From positions 186,001-250,000 of the forward strand of contig NZ_JACHJN010000006.1 of assembly GCF_014203665.1 (NCBI RefSeq): a stretch of 64,000 bases of DNA, written 5' to 3'. A model generated the notes under the pieces. That model did not search any database and was not told the DNA's origin. It worked only from the letters and a program-made list of their open reading frames with translations. Of this stretch, positions 63,565-64,000 are shown in pieces. Every line of letters starts with the position of its first letter. Position 1 is the first letter of the stretch. The position numbers and the translations under genes are program-made. This DNA is from Saccharothrix tamanrassetensis. Its GTDB lineage: Bacteria > Actinomycetota > Actinomycetes > Mycobacteriales > Pseudonocardiaceae.

Positions 63565-64000
63565 ATGGCTGAACCGCAACGGATCGTGATAATCGGTTCG
63601 GGCCTCGCCGGGGCCTCCGCGGCGGGCTCGTTGCGGGAACAGGGTTACGACAATGAGCTCATCCTCTTCGGCAGGGAGGCCCACCAGCCCTACGAACTGC
63701 CCGCACTGTCCAAGGATGTGCTGCTCGGGAACACCGATGAGCCGAACCGCGTGCACGAGGCGGACTTCTACGAAGCGCACCGCGTCGACCTCCGCCTCGG
63801 AACCGAGATCACCGAGATCCGGGCAAGCGAACGGGCGATCGTCGACTCGGATGGAGTAACGCATTCGTACGATCGGTTGGTCCTCGCCACCGGCTCGACG
63901 CCGCGCACCCTGCCCGTCCCGAACGCAGACCTCCCAGGTCTGCGCACACTGCGCACCATCGAGGACTCGCTGAGCCTCCGCGAGTCCCTCACCGCCGACG
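63565..64000 (+). CDS. Ferredoxin reductase-like NAD(P)/FAD oxidoreductase, N-terminal part
   Basis: The 145 residues before the window end begin RIVIIGSGLAGASAAGSL (FAD-binding GxGxxG), then YELPALSKDVLLG, FYEAHRVDLRLGTEI and VLATGSTPRTLPVPNADLPGL, the pattern of AMP-binding ferredoxin/rubredoxin reductases that feed electrons to P450 or Rieske dioxygenases. ATG 63565 has GGGAGGGTG upstream. Continues beyond the window, so its partner is unseen. Confidence 0.9.
   Translation, partial: MAEPQRIVIIGSGLAGASAAGSLREQGYDNELILFGREAHQPYELPALSKDVLLGNTDEPNRVHEADFYEAHRVDLRLGTEITEIRASERAIVDSDGVTHSYDRLVLATGSTPRTLPVPNADLPGLRTLRTIEDSLSLRESLTAD

Overview
The window is very GC-rich, densely coded, uses many GTG starts with GGAGG-type ribosome binding sites, and carries gene orders known from mycobacteria next to families typical of multicellular actinobacteria. 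A filamentous actinomycete of the Pseudonocardiaceae (Saccharothrix/Lentzea/Actinosynnema type) fits best; this is inferred from content, not from a marker gene. No prophage, insertion sequence, CRISPR array or PKS/NRPS cluster is visible. It looks like core chromosome with small accessory islets.

Layout. 1-6759: a metallo-hydrolase end, an SMP-30 type hydrolase, a 27-bp degenerate repeat field, then the mycobacterial-type block rhomboid protease, murI, MBL phosphodiesterase-like, rph, rdgB, with a hemerythrin, an OsmC protein and a DUF2231 membrane protein inserted. 6900-14650: Bcp peroxiredoxin, lipoprotein, LLM flavin enzyme, two FAD monooxygenases, a NarL-type two-component pair, DedA and a wrecked SRPBCC gene. 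14659-19612: CobW-type GTPase, a tRNA with UAG anticodon, DUF3618, two TetR regulators and a Baeyer-Villiger type monooxygenase. 19649-28131: cell-envelope genes gatD/murT (lipid II amidation), an XRE regulator, YdcF, an LCP ligase, and a fused glycyl-tRNA synthetase. 28132-28887: an intergenic region built from long hairpin repeats.

29391-37526: orphan sugar-type binding lipoprotein, an HxlR/DUF899/PNPOx redox islet with two clear operators, a small protein with an amyloid-signalling-like C-terminus, cold shock protein, acyl-CoA dehydrogenase, and an Asp-box beta-propeller with a MoaD-like partner. 37605-41675: SWIM protein and HelZ-like SNF2 helicase. 42352-48672: an accessory islet with a C5 DNA methyltransferase, Vsr, a translationally coupled unknown gene, a DUF2786 protein, two unknowns, and a TGT/DpdA-like protein. 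48951-54490: tRNA-Lys, L,D-transpeptidase, ABC-F protein, tRNA-His, orn and a HerA/DUF853 ATPase (orn-DUF853 is also a mycobacterial neighbourhood). 54514-64000: short ORF, MFS transporter, GlxA regulator, two bacterial PH-domain membrane proteins, a secreted peptide, a LuxR regulator with helical repeats, an acyl-CoA ligase, another hairpin repeat, and the start of a ferredoxin-reductase-like flavoprotein.

Most notable: (1) a dispersed, oriented repeat family of about 240 bp (17.3, 28.2, 28.5 and 62.9-63.1 kb) with very long hairpins whose arms differ between copies yet stay complementary; (2) a candidate amyloid-signalling cell-death effector at 33 kb; (3) a methylation/repair operon with an unknown, possibly nuclease, partner; (4) a TGT/DpdA-like protein; (5) a class I tRNA with a Leu (UAG) anticodon; (6) a 69-bp duplication that has given a transporter a C-terminus read antisense to a helicase tail.
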